Part shown: in pieces, positions 55,291 to 63,567 of the stretch
How the letters are laid out: every line of letters starts with the position of its first letter
How positions within the stretch are numbered: position 1 is the first letter of the stretch
Assembly: GCA_007988785.1 (NCBI GenBank)
Contig: BJUU01000004.1
Coordinates: 62,001-126,000, forward strand
Reading direction: 5' to 3'
Length of the DNA: 64,000 nucleotides
DNA from: Agrococcus baldri
Lineage (GTDB): Bacteria > Actinomycetota > Actinomycetes > Actinomycetales > Microbacteriaceae
The notes under the pieces: generated by a model
The model's input: the letters and a program-made list of their open reading frames with translations, nothing else
Database searches by the model: none
What the model was told of the DNA's origin: nothing
Program-made: the position numbers and the translations under genes

Positions 55291-57075
55291 TCAGCGGCCG
55301 CGATCCATCACCTTGCGCAGGTAGTGGATGCGGTCGCGCAGCTGCTGCATCGAGGCCTGCGCCACCGGCGGCCCGCCGCACACGCGCCGCGACTCGGCGT
55401 GCACGAGCGCGTGCGCCTCGCCGCGCCGCTTGGCGACGATCGCCACGAGCGAGTTGAGCAGCTGCCGCTCCTCGCGCATGTTGCGGTAGAGGGGCTCGGG
55501 CGCAGCCTCGGCCGGCGGCCGCTCGCGGATGCGCGCCGCCTGCCGCGCGTGCCGGCGCTTCAGCAGCTCCGAGACGTCCTCGGCGTCGAGCAGGCCCGGG
55601 ATGCCGATGAAGTCGAGCTCCTCCTCGCTAGCCGGCTCGACCAGCTGCCCGAACTCCAGCTCGCCGAAGAGCACCTTGTCGAAGGTCGCGCTCGACTCGA
55701 GCGGCTCCCACGTGAACGGCGCCGGCTCGCGGTCGTCGCGGTCGCCCTGCTCGGCGGCCGCCATGAGGTCGTCGTCGAGCAGCTGCTCGTCGTCGGTCTC
55801 CTTGTCGAGCGCGTGGTCGCGCTGCCGCTCGAGCTCGGCCGCCAGCGTCAGCAGCGGCGGCACGCTCGGCAGGAACACCGTGGCGATCTCGCCGCGGGCG
55901 CGCGAGCGCACGAAGCGGCCGATCACCTGCGCGAAGAACAGCGGCGTGGCAGAGCTCGTCGCGTAGACGCCCACCGCGAGCCGCGGCACGTCGACCCCCT
56001 CCGAGACCATGCGCACCGCCACCATCCAGCGCGCGTCGCCCTTCGCGAAGGCGCCGATGCGGTCGGATGCGCCGGCGTCGTCCGAGAGCACGACCGTCGG
56101 CTCCTGGCCGCTGATGCCGCGCAGGATCTGCGCGTACTGCCGCGCCTGCGCCTGATCGGTCGCGATCACCAGGCCGCCCGCGTCGGGCACGCGCTCGCGC
56201 ACGTGGGTGAGCCGCACATCCGCGCTCTTGAGCACCTGCTGGATCCACGCCCCGCCCGGGTCGAGGGCGGTGCGCCAGGCGCCGTTCGTGATGTCCTTCG
56301 TGTCGCCGTGGCCGAGCGTCGCCTTCATCTCGTCGCCCATCGAGGTGCGCCACTGCATGGTGCCGGCGTAGGCCATGAACACCACCGGGCGCACGACGCT
56401 GTCCTTGAGCGCGTGCTCGTAGCCGTAGGCGTAGTCGGTGCGGCTCACGCGCACGCCCCGCTCGTCGCGAACGTACTCGACGAAGGGGATGGGCGAGGTG
56501 TCGCTGCGGAACGGCGTGCCCGTCAGCGACAGCCGCCGGGTGGCGGGGCCGAAGGCCTCGAGCACCGCGTCGCCCCAGCTGAGCGCGTCGCCCGCGTGGT
56601 GCACCTCGTCGAGGATGACGAGGCTGGGCGCCGAGCGCGTGATGCGCTCGTGCACGGATGCGCGGGCTGCGACCTGCGCGTACGTCACGACGACCCCGTG
56701 GTACTGCCGGGGGTAGTCGCCGTCGCCGTTCGCGAAGTCGGGGTCGAGGCGGATGCCGGCGCGGTGGGCGGCGTCGGCCCACTGCTGCTTGAGGTGCTCG
56801 GTGGGGGCGACGACGGTGAGGCGGTGCACGGCGCCGCGGCGCAGCAGCTCGCTCGCCAGGCGGAGGGCGAAGGTGGTCTTGCCGGCGCCCGGGGTGGCGG
56901 CGGCGAGGAAGTCGCGCGGCTCGGTGCGGAAGTACTGCTCGAGCGCCTCCTGCTGCCAGGCGCGCAGCGGCTGCGCGGTGCCCCAGGCGGCGCGCTCCGG
57001 GTAGTTCGGCGGGAGGTGGTCTGCGGCCCAGCTGCCGAAGTGCTCGTCAGAGCGGGTCTGGGGCTGGGAGGTCAC
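55291..57075 (-). CDS. Superfamily 2 DEAD/DEAH-type helicase
   Basis: A 594-residue helicase with N-terminal LRAWQQEALEQYF, Walker A ATPGAGKTTFALRLA, motif II LVILDEVHHAGDALSW (DEVH), motif III LTGTPFR, and C-terminal RecA domain with VAVRMVSEGVDVPRLAVG and FAQVIGRFVRSRA. The last 150 residues are charged and probably regulatory. It resembles the restriction-type or XPB-like SF2 helicases seen as single genes in actinobacteria; the cellular role is not known. Confidence 0.88.
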   Translation of the reverse strand: MTSQPQTRSDEHFGSWAADHLPPNYPERAAWGTAQPLRAWQQEALEQYFRTEPRDFLAAATPGAGKTTFALRLASELLRRGAVHRLTVVAPTEHLKQQWADAAHRAGIRLDPDFANGDGDYPRQYHGVVVTYAQVAARASVHERITRSAPSLVILDEVHHAGDALSWGDAVLEAFGPATRRLSLTGTPFRSDTSPIPFVEYVRDERGVRVSRTDYAYGYEHALKDSVVRPVVFMAYAGTMQWRTSMGDEMKATLGHGDTKDITNGAWRTALDPGGAWIQQVLKSADVRLTHVRERVPDAGGLVIATDQAQARQYAQILRGISGQEPTVVLSDDAGASDRIGAFAKGDARWMVAVRMVSEGVDVPRLAVGVYATSSATPLFFAQVIGRFVRSRARGEIATVFLPSVPPLLTLAAELERQRDHALDKETDDEQLLDDDLMAAAEQGDRDDREPAPFTWEPLESSATFDKVLFGELEFGQLVEPASEEELDFIGIPGLLDAEDVSELLKRRHARQAARIRERPPAEAAPEPLYRNMREERQLLNSLVAIVAKRRGEAHALVHAESRRVCGGPPVAQASMQQLRDRIHYLRKVMDRGR

Positions 57076-57173
57076 TGATCAAGGGTAGGCGAGCGCGCCG
57101 ACAGCGGCCGACCTCGCGTGTCGCGCTGCGGAGGGTGCTCGCGCCTCGCAGGCGGCGCGCCTAGGCTGACCGC

Positions 57174-57863
57174 ATGCACTACCTGCTCGGTCTCGCAGCG
57201 CTCGTCCTCGGCGCCATCATCGCCACGCGCCGCACGCGGCCCACGTGGTTCGTCGTCACGACCTGCGTGCTCGTCGGGGTCGGCGCGCTGCTGGCCATCC
57301 TCAGCTACACGCGGGTGACCGATCCGCTGGGCCTGGTCGCCAACAGCATCATCGGCTGGGTGTTCGTGGGGCTCGCGATCATCACGATGTTCAGCGCCGT
57401 CTTCGTGCTCGAGCGCCGCGGCGAGCACGGCGAGGAGCTGCCGCCGCTCATCGGCGACAACCCCTTCGACGGCGACGCCGACGACTCGGACGACCCCGTG
57501 CACGGCCGCGGCTCGGGCTCGGCGGCCGACGCGGTGCTAGGCGGGGCGTCGGCGGCTGCGGCCGCCGGCTCGGTCGCCGCCGGCTCCGCGGGCCACGCGG
57601 GCGTCGGCGCCGCGGGCGCGGAGGCCTTCGCGGCCGAGACGGCCGGCGAGCCGGTGCACGAGCGGCCGGCGGCCGAGACCGACGCTGACTACGACGCCTG
57701 GCAGGCTGCCGGCGAGCCGGGCCCCTCGGCCGGCGCCGACGACGGCACGACGGTCGTGGGCGCCGACCCCGACCTGGCGACGCCGCCGGCCGAGACCGAT
57801 GTCGACGCGGCGCCCGAGGGCGGGGCCGCGCCCGACGACCAGCGGCGCACCGAGCGGCCATGA
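57174..57863 (+). CDS. Small membrane protein with acidic Ala-rich tail
   Basis: The 229-residue product has three predicted membrane helices in the first 85 residues (LLGLAALVLGAIIA; WFVVTTCVLVGVGALLAIL; SIIGWVFVGLAIITMF) and a long Ala/Gly/Asp/Glu-rich tail without recognisable domains. The membrane part has features of actinobacterial hypothetical proteins. It ends 30 bases before a strong terminator hairpin. Confidence 0.72.
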   Translation: MHYLLGLAALVLGAIIATRRTRPTWFVVTTCVLVGVGALLAILSYTRVTDPLGLVANSIIGWVFVGLAIITMFSAVFVLERRGEHGEELPPLIGDNPFDGDADDSDDPVHGRGSGSAADAVLGGASAAAAAGSVAAGSAGHAGVGAAGAEAFAAETAGEPVHERPAAETDADYDAWQAAGEPGPSAGADDGTTVVGADPDLATPPAETDVDAAPEGGAAPDDQRRTERP

Positions 57864-57892
57864 CGCATCCGCTCGCCTGAGCCGCACGAGAA

Positions 57893-57920
57893 GACGCCCG
57901 CCGGATCACCGGCGGGCGTC
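57893..57920. terminator. Bidirectional terminator hairpin
   Basis: A 12-bp perfect stem (GACGCCCGCCGG at 57893 with CCGGCGGGCGTC at 57909) and a 4-base loop ATCA between the convergent membrane-protein and cupin genes. Confidence 0.88.
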
Positions 57921-57934
57921 TCGTGCGCTCGGGC

Positions 57935-58411
57935 TCAGGAGGCCTTGTCCTCGCCCTTGGTGTCGATCTCCTCGGCGAAGGCCGGCGGCTCGTCGCGGCC
58001 GGCCTGCTCGTCGGCCTCGGCGTCGGCGGGGGTGGCCTGCACGATGCCCTGCGCGTGGTGCGTGGGCGCGTAGACGGTGTAGAGGCGCAGCGGCTCGTCG
58101 CCGGTGTTGATGACGTCGTGCCAGGTGCCGGCGGGCACCTGGATGCTCCAGCCATCGGAGACCTCCTGCTCGAAGGGCAGGTCGTCCTGCGAGGGGCCCA
58201 TCACGACGCGGCCGCGGCCGGCGTCGAGGCGCAGGAACTGGTCGGTGCCGTAGTGCACCTCGAGGCCGATCGAGCCGCCGGGCTCGATCGACATCAGCAC
58301 CACCTGCAGATGTTCGCCGCTCCAGGCGACGGTGCGGTAGTTCGTGTTCTCGCGCGTCGCCGTCTCGATGTCGAACGCGTTGCGCTGCGGTCCGTTGTCG
58401 TGGATCTCCAT
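57935..58411 (-). CDS. Single-domain cupin protein
   Basis: The protein has 158 residues and a cupin barrel: SGEHLQVVLMSIEPGGSIGLEVHYGTDQFLRLDAGRGRVVMG, and a second motif WSIQVPAGTWHDVINTG, with metal-ligand candidates His53, Gln58 and His98. The tail of about 40 residues is acidic. It could be a mannose-6-phosphate isomerase-like cupin or a small oxygenase; no specific assignment. It diverges from the GntR gene. Confidence 0.83.
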   Translation of the reverse strand: MEIHDNGPQRNAFDIETATRENTNYRTVAWSGEHLQVVLMSIEPGGSIGLEVHYGTDQFLRLDAGRGRVVMGPSQDDLPFEQEVSDGWSIQVPAGTWHDVINTGDEPLRLYTVYAPTHHAQGIVQATPADAEADEQAGRDEPPAFAEEIDTKGEDKAS

Positions 58412-58585
58412 GCTCCGCATCCTGCCTCGTCCGGCTGGGGAAGACCAGTGCGGATGCGCGGCGCGGGCCGGGCGGGCGTCGGGCGGCCGGTACGGGGCGG
58501 CCGGCGCAGGGGTGCGTGGTTGGCCGGGGTCCGCGCGTGGCGCGGCGGTACGCTGGGCGCTGGTTCGCCGGTGACGGGAGGCTCG

Positions 58586-59269
58586 ATGACGAACGCCGCG
58601 GGGATGAGCCCCGTCGTCGCGTCGATCGCGGTGCACTCGAGCATCCGCGAGCGCGTCACCGAGGCGCTGCGCGAGGCCATGGTCGCCGGCACGATGGAGC
58701 CCGGCGCCGTCTACTCGGCGCCCGCGCTCGCGCAGATGCTGGGCGTCTCGGCGACACCCGTGCGCGAGGCGATGATCGACCTCTGCAAGGAGGGGCAGGT
58801 CGAGGCGATCCGCAACCGCGGCTACCGCGTGGTGCGCATCAGCGACCGCGAGCTCGACGAGGTCGTCGAGCTGCGCGCGCTCATCGAGGTGCCGACCGTC
58901 GCGCGCGTCGCGGGGCTCGCGAGCCCCGAGCAGGTCGCCGCGCTCAGGCCGCTCGCCGACGAGCTCGACCGCACCGCGGCGGCCGGGCTGCTGCGCGAGT
59001 TCATCACCGCCGACAACGCCTTCCACCTGGGCCTGCTCGCGCTCGCCGGCAACGAGCAGATCGTGCGCGAGGCGCGCCGCCTGCGCGGGCTCTCGCGCCT
59101 GTCGGCCCTGCAGCACCTGCACGACGAGGGCAGGCTCGTGCAGACGGCCGCCGAGCACGCACGGCTGCTCGACCTCATCGAGGCCCGCGACGCCGACGGG
59201 GCTGCGGCGCTGATGGCGACGCACCTCGGGCACGTGCGCGGCGTGTGGGCGGGCAAGCCCGAGGCCTGA
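58586..59269 (+). CDS. GntR family regulator with FCD domain
   Basis: A 227-residue regulator: winged helix with SIRERVTEALREAMVAGTMEPGAVYSAPALAQMLGVSATPVREAMIDL and a C-terminal FCD helical domain with ELRALIEVPTVARVAG, ADNAFHLGLLALAGNEQIV and AEHARLLDLIEARDADGAAALMATHLGH, whose Asp and His residues bind a metal and an organic acid. It lies upstream of the MFS and cyclodeaminase-like genes, which it probably controls. GGGAGG precedes the ATG at a short distance. Confidence 0.9.
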   Translation: MTNAAGMSPVVASIAVHSSIRERVTEALREAMVAGTMEPGAVYSAPALAQMLGVSATPVREAMIDLCKEGQVEAIRNRGYRVVRISDRELDEVVELRALIEVPTVARVAGLASPEQVAALRPLADELDRTAAAGLLREFITADNAFHLGLLALAGNEQIVREARRLRGLSRLSALQHLHDEGRLVQTAAEHARLLDLIEARDADGAAALMATHLGHVRGVWAGKPEA

Positions 59270-59314
59270 GACGCGGCGCGACACGCCGCATCCGTTTGCA
59301 TCATCTGTGTGCAA

Positions 59315-59327
59315 TTGTACGTTGTAC
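59315..59327. promoter_or_regulatory. TTGTAC direct repeat upstream of the MFS gene
   Basis: TTGTAC occurs twice (59315 and 59322), separated by one base, in the 109-base gap between GntR and the MFS gene and about 50 bases upstream of the MFS start. GntR/FCD regulators often bind GTAC-containing sites; this assignment rests on position only. Confidence 0.4.
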
Positions 59328-59378
59328 TGCGGATGCCGCGTTGGGCGGTGCGGTCAACGACGACAGAGGAGCACGACG

Positions 59379-60755
59379 ATGAGCCAGACCACAGCACCGC
59401 CGCCCGGGGCGCGCGTGACGAACCGGAGGGTGCTGATCGGCAGCCTCAGCGGCAGCGCGATCGAGTGGTTCGACTTCTTCCTCTACGCGACCGCGGCCGC
59501 GCTGATCTTCGACAAGCAGTTCTTCCCCACCGACGACCCCGCGATCTCGCTGATGCTTTCGTACGTGTCGCTGTCGCTGACGTTCTTCATCCGCCCGTTC
59601 GGCGGCATCATCTTCTCCCACATCGGCGACCGCATCGGGCGCAAGAAGACGCTCGTCATCACGCTCTCGCTGATGGGCGGGGCGACCGTCGCGATCGGCC
59701 TGCTGCCGACCTTCGCGCAGGTGGGCGTGCTGGCGCCGATCCTGCTGATGCTCTGCCGCATCATCCAGGGGCTCGCGATCGGCGGCGAGTGGGGCGGCGC
59801 CCTGCTGCTGGCCTACGAGTACGCGCCGAAGGGCCGCCGCGGGTTCTTCGGCTCGGTGCCGCAGACCGGCATCACGATCGGCATGCTGCTGTCGACCATC
59901 GCGTTCGCGCTCGTCAGCATGCTGCCCGCCGACGTGTTCGACGCGTGGGGCTGGCGCCTGCCGTTCATCGCGAGCGTCATCCTCGTGTTCGTCGGCCTGT
60001 ACATCCGCAAGGGGCTCGCCGAGACGCCGGCGTTCCAGGAGGCCAAGGAGAGCGGCAACGTCGCCAAGCTGCCGATCGCCGAGACGCTGCGCGACCACTG
60101 GCGCTCGGTGCTGATCGCCATCGGCGCGAAGGTCGTCGAGACCGCCCCGTTCTACATCTTCGCGACGTTCGTCGTCAGCTACGCGACCGGCGCCCTCGAC
60201 TTCGAGCGATCGACGGTGCTCAACGCGGTCAGCGCCGGCGCGTTCGTCAGCACGATCGCGATCCTCGCGATGGGCGCGCTGTCCGACCGCATCGGGCGCC
60301 GCCGCACCTTCCTCATCGGCGCGGTGCTGATCGGCCTGTTCGCGGCGCCCTTCTTCCTGCTGCTCGACTTCGGCATGGACTGGGGCGTCTACGCCGCCGT
60401 GGTCATCGGCCTCGGCGTCGTCTGGCCGCCGGTGACCGCGACCCTCGGCACGCTCATGTCGGAGATCTTCTCGACGCGCGTGCGCTACACCGGCATCACC
60501 CTCGGCTACCAGATCGGTGCGGCGCTGGCCGGCGGCACGGCGCCGCTGCTGGCGACCTGGCTGCTGACCACCTTCGACGGCTCGTGGGTGCCGATCGCGA
60601 TCTACCTGGTGGCCGTCGCGATCATCTCGATCGTCGCGGTGACGCTCTCGCCCATGGCCACGCGGCGCGAGACGCAGCTGCTCGCCGCGCGCGGCCTCGA
60701 CGACGGCTCGGTCGTCGCCGCCGATCGTCGCGTCGAGAATGGAGCCTCGGCATGA
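59379..60755 (+). CDS. MFS transporter, metabolite:H+ symporter type
   Basis: A 458-residue transporter with 12 membrane helices of the MHS family (ShiA/ProP/KgtP-like): GSLSGSAIEWFDFFLYATAAALIF, RPFGGIIFSHIGDRIGRKKTLVITLSLMG, CRIIQGLAIGGEWGGALLLAYEYAPKGRRGFFGS and a central GALSDRIGRRRTFLIGA. It likely imports a carboxylic acid or amino-acid derivative that feeds the cyclodeaminase-like enzyme, whose start overlaps its stop by four bases. GAGGAG precedes the ATG. Confidence 0.92.
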   Translation: MSQTTAPPPGARVTNRRVLIGSLSGSAIEWFDFFLYATAAALIFDKQFFPTDDPAISLMLSYVSLSLTFFIRPFGGIIFSHIGDRIGRKKTLVITLSLMGGATVAIGLLPTFAQVGVLAPILLMLCRIIQGLAIGGEWGGALLLAYEYAPKGRRGFFGSVPQTGITIGMLLSTIAFALVSMLPADVFDAWGWRLPFIASVILVFVGLYIRKGLAETPAFQEAKESGNVAKLPIAETLRDHWRSVLIAIGAKVVETAPFYIFATFVVSYATGALDFERSTVLNAVSAGAFVSTIAILAMGALSDRIGRRRTFLIGAVLIGLFAAPFFLLLDFGMDWGVYAAVVIGLGVVWPPVTATLGTLMSEIFSTRVRYTGITLGYQIGAALAGGTAPLLATWLLTTFDGSWVPIAIYLVAVAIISIVAVTLSPMATRRETQLLAARGLDDGSVVAADRRVENGASA

Positions 60756-61681
60756 GCGCGCCCGAGCGGGCCCCCGGCACGTACACCGCGGCCGACGTGC
60801 GCGAGCGCATCACGCCGCGGCGCGCGCGCGAGCTGGTGGCACGAGCCCTCGAGTCGGGCTTCTCCCCCGCCGACGACGCGCCGCGCAGCAACATCGCCGC
60901 CGGCGAGGGGCACCTGCTGCTCATGCCGTCGACGATCGGCGCGTGGACCGGCGTGAAGGTCGCCTCGGTCGCGCCGGGCAACCCGGATCGCGGCCTGCCG
61001 CGCATCCAGGCGACCTACCTGCTGCTCGACACGGCGACGCTCAGCACGGCCGCGATCATCGACGGCGTCAGCCTCACCGCGCTGCGCACGCCGGCGGTCT
61101 CGGCGGTGGCCGTCGACCGGCTGGCGGCGCCGGATGCGTCGCGCCTGGTGGTGTTCGGCAACGGCCCGCAGGCCATCGAGCACGCGATCGCGATGGCGGA
61201 TGTGCGGGCGCTGACGAGCGTGCGGCTCGTCGGGCGCTCGGCGGCGCGGGTCGAGGCGGCGTGCGCGGAGCTGCGGGAGCGGGGCGTGGATGCGTCGCCC
61301 GGCACGGCGGCGGATGTCGCCGAGGCCGACGTCGTCGTCTGCGCCACCTCGGCGCAGCACCCGCTCTTCGACGGCGCGCTCGTGCGCGACGGCGCCTGTG
61401 TCGTGGCGATGGGCTCGCACGAGCCCGACCGGCGCGAGCTCGACGAGCAGCTCATGGGGCGCTCGCTCGTCGTCGTCGAGGATGTCGCGGCCGCGATGCG
61501 GGAGGCGGGCGACGTCATCCAGGCCGTCGACGCGGGCGTGCTCGACGCATCCGCCCTCGTCGGCATCGACGCGCTCGTGCGCGGCGAGGTGGCGCGAGCG
61601 AGCGATCGGCCGAACGTGTTCAAGGGCACGGGGATGTCGTGGCAGGACCTCGCGGTCGCGATCGGGGTCGTCGAGGACTGA
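60752..61681 (+). CDS. Ornithine cyclodeaminase / mu-crystallin family protein
   Basis: A 309-residue NAD(P)-dependent protein: N-terminal substrate domain with MPSTIGAWTGVKVASVAPGNPDRGLP and LLLDTATLSTAAIIDGVSLTALRTPAVSAVAV, and a Rossmann domain with VVFGNGPQAIEHAIAM, RSAARVEAAC and VVCATSAQHPLFDGALVRDG. Relatives act as ornithine cyclodeaminase, ketimine reductase or proline/alanine-type dehydrogenases; the cofactor motif here is GNGPQA rather than GxGxxA with three glycines. Coupled to the MFS gene. Confidence 0.87.
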   Translation: MSAPERAPGTYTAADVRERITPRRARELVARALESGFSPADDAPRSNIAAGEGHLLLMPSTIGAWTGVKVASVAPGNPDRGLPRIQATYLLLDTATLSTAAIIDGVSLTALRTPAVSAVAVDRLAAPDASRLVVFGNGPQAIEHAIAMADVRALTSVRLVGRSAARVEAACAELRERGVDASPGTAADVAEADVVVCATSAQHPLFDGALVRDGACVVAMGSHEPDRRELDEQLMGRSLVVVEDVAAAMREAGDVIQAVDAGVLDASALVGIDALVRGEVARASDRPNVFKGTGMSWQDLAVAIGVVED

Positions 61682-61703
61682 GCTGGATGCGGGGCGCGCG
61701 GAC

Positions 61704-61763
61704 GGCTACTGCTCGGCCGGCTACCGTTCGGCCGGCTACCGTTCGGCCGGCCACTGCTCGGCC
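61704..61763. repeat. Four tandem 15-bp repeats over the end of the GNAT gene
   Basis: The 15-bp unit GGCTACYGYTCGGCC is present four times without a gap (61704, 61719, 61734, 61749), with CC replacing CT in the last. It spans the stop codon of the GNAT gene at 61736; the last copies encode the C-terminal residues APAEQWPAER. Confidence 0.9.
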
Positions 61764-62206
61764 GGCGCCGCGTCGTAGGTGAGCCACCGCGTCTTGGTGG
61801 CGACGCCGTCGTAGAGGCGCTGCGCGGTGGCGTTGTCGTCGGCGGTGATCCAGCGCACGACCGAGGCGCCCTCGGCGGCGGCGGTCTGCTGCAGGCGGGC
61901 GATGAGCTCACGGCCGACGCCCTTGCCGCGCACGGCCGGGGCGGCGAAGAGGTCGTCGAGCCAGATGCCGGTCTGGCCGACCGAGGGGCGGGCGAAGCGG
62001 CGCCAGTGCGCGATGCCGACGATCTCGCCGTCGAGCTCGGCGACGAGCCCCCGGCTCTCGTGCGCCTCGTCGAGCAGCCAGCCCCAGACGCGCGCGACCA
62101 CTGCTTCATCGCGCGCGTTCTTGTAGAAGGTGCGGTAGCCGTGGAAGAGCTCCGCCCACCGCTCCCGGTCATCCGCCGCTACTGCCCGCACGCTGATCTC
62201 GCTCAT
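61736..62206 (-). CDS. GNAT family N-acetyltransferase
   Basis: A 156-residue acetyltransferase with SVRAVAADDRERWAELFHGYRTFYK at the N-terminus, GLVAELDGEIVGIAHW, the acetyl-CoA loop VRGKGVGRELIARLQQTA and the C-terminal DDNATAQRLYDGVA. It resembles the polyamine/diamine acetyltransferase branch (RxxGxG present), but the substrate is unknown. The last residues lie in a short tandem repeat, so the C-terminus may be variable between strains. Confidence 0.85.
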   Translation of the reverse strand: MSEISVRAVAADDRERWAELFHGYRTFYKNARDEAVVARVWGWLLDEAHESRGLVAELDGEIVGIAHWRRFARPSVGQTGIWLDDLFAAPAVRGKGVGRELIARLQQTAAAEGASVVRWITADDNATAQRLYDGVATKTRWLTYDAAPAEQWPAER

Positions 62207-62238
62207 GCGCTCACGCTACGCCCGCCCGGCTCCCGCTC

Positions 62239-62299
62239 GGGGACCCTGTGCACCCACGGGGACCCGGTGCAGCAGGTCCCTGTTGGTGGAACGGGTCCC
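62239..62299. repeat. Degenerate family A palindrome
   Basis: GGGGACCCTGTGCACCCACG and the following GGGACC (from 62239) can pair imperfectly with GGTCCCTGTTGGTGGAACGG and GTCCC (to 62299), with GGTGCA in between. The design matches the elements at 19306 and 63404 but with many mismatches. It lies between the GNAT and endonuclease-like genes. Confidence 0.7.
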
Positions 62300-62349
62300 T
62301 GCCTGTGGTGGAAAGGGTTCCTGCGGAGCGAGCTTCGGTGCCGCGGCCC

Positions 62350-63294
62350 TCAGGCGGCCGGCTGCGTCTCGGCGAAGGGACCACGCACCCGCGGGATGCC
62401 GTAGGCGGTCAGGATGCGCTCGAGTCGCTCGGGGTGCAGCACGTCGTCCCACACCCAGTGCGCAGGGTCGCCGGTGAAGAGCAGTTCGTCGTCGCGGGCC
62501 TTCTCCTGCATCAGCGCATCGGTGCCGCGCCTCCCCTGCTGCGCCGCGAGCTCGCCGTACTTCTGCTTGCCGTCGAACTCGCCGTAGACGGGCCGCCGCC
62601 CGGGCCGGTTGAAGCGCATGTCGACGCGCCACCGGTTACCGGTCGGGCCCGTGACCCGCACTTGCAGCTCGGGTGCCGCGAAGCCGAGCTCGAAGACGCG
62701 CACCCGGCTCCAGGATTCCCCTACCGACTCTGCGCGCGCATCCGCGAACTCGATCGCCCAGGCCCCCTGGGCGCGGCCGCGCGGGCTCTGGCGCGCCAGG
62801 GCCTCGAACAGCTCCTCCTTGGTGACCAGTCGCCGGTGCAGGGCGTTGTCGATCGCTGCCACGGCGTCGACGGCCCGGCTGCGCCGCGCGAACTCCGCGA
62901 GCGCATACGCGACCGAGCAGACCTGCAGCCCTCCGACCGAGACGACGTCTGTCTTGTCGAGGATGGCCGGGGCATGCACGACGCCGGCCTTCTTCTTCGC
63001 CGTCGACCTGCTCCCCGTCGTGTACACGGCCGGCGGCTCGAGACCGTAGGGGATGTCGTACTCCGCGAGCGCCGACTCGCGCGCGAAGATCGGCCGGGTG
63101 CGGGCGACGTGCACTGCCCGGATCCGCAGGCGGTAGGCAGCCCGACGGTCGGCGTCGTCGGCGACCGCGGCGTCGACGTAGATGCCGCGGCGCAGCCGGG
63201 AGAATCGTGCATCCCGCTCCGGCCGCGTGCCCGGCGACGAGGCCACCAGATCGCGCTTCGCCCGCACCGCCGCTCGCACCCCATCGTCATCCAT
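62350..63294 (-). CDS. AbiEi-like / DUF559-type endonuclease-fold protein
   Basis: A 314-residue protein of a large actinobacterial family. The N-terminal part has a winged-helix-like [14 protein letters not shown] and [25 protein letters not shown], as in AbiEi-type antitoxin proteins. The C-terminal part has [25 protein letters not shown], the pattern of a PD-(D/E)xK-like fold with the Glu-x-Asp-Gly-Lys core, and a final helix. No toxin partner gene is adjacent, so a real toxin-antitoxin role is unsupported. Confidence 0.7.
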   Translation of the reverse strand: MDDDGVRAAVRAKRDLVASSPGTRPERDARFSRLRRGIYVDAAVADDADRRAAYRLRIRAVHVARTRPIFARESALAEYDIPYGLEPPAVYTTGSRSTAKKKAGVVHAPAILDKTDVVSVGGLQVCSVAYALAEFARRSRAVDAVAAIDNALHRRLVTKEELFEALARQSPRGRAQGAWAIEFADARAESVGESWSRVRVFELGFAAPELQVRVTGPTGNRWRVDMRFNRPGRRPVYGEFDGKQKYGELAAQQGRRGTDALMQEKARDDELLFTGDPAHWVWDDVLHPERLERILTAYGIPRVRGPFAETQPAA

Positions 63295-63403
63295 GGCGTG
63301 GATCGTCGCGGATGAGCGCTCGGGTCGTGGACTCGCGGTACGGCCCCTGTGGAGAAGCGAGCGCGGTTCGGGATCACTCTCCGTGCCGACCCGCCCCCGA
63401 GGA

Positions 63404-63459
63404 GACCCCTTTCACCCGCGGGGACCTGGTGCACCGGGTCCCCGCGGGTGAAAGGGGTC
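63404..63459. repeat. Perfect 23-bp palindrome with GGTGCACC loop (family A)
   Basis: The arms 63404-63426 and 63437-63459 are exact reverse complements (left arm GACCCCTTTCACCCGCGGGG and ACC), around the 10-base loop TGGTGCACCG. It lies between divergent genes. The rest of the 63295-63567 gap is GC-rich without coding signs. Confidence 0.93.
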
Positions 63460-63567
63460 CCGTTCCGCGAGTGGGCGGATGCGCGGGCGGGCGAGCGGGG
63501 CGGACGCGCGACAGGCGAGCGGTTGCGCGGGGCGCGCAGGCGCGCAGCCCCGTGCGGGAGAATGGCG

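Noticed and set aside
55324..57078. 584-codon plus-strand frame over the helicase gene
   Set aside because: Antisense shadow with repetitive Arg/Ala/Val/Glu composition and no domains; the minus strand has full helicase motifs.
62350..63294. Complete toxin-antitoxin locus
   Set aside because: Only the AbiEi-like/endonuclease-like protein is present; neither neighbour resembles an AbiEii toxin.
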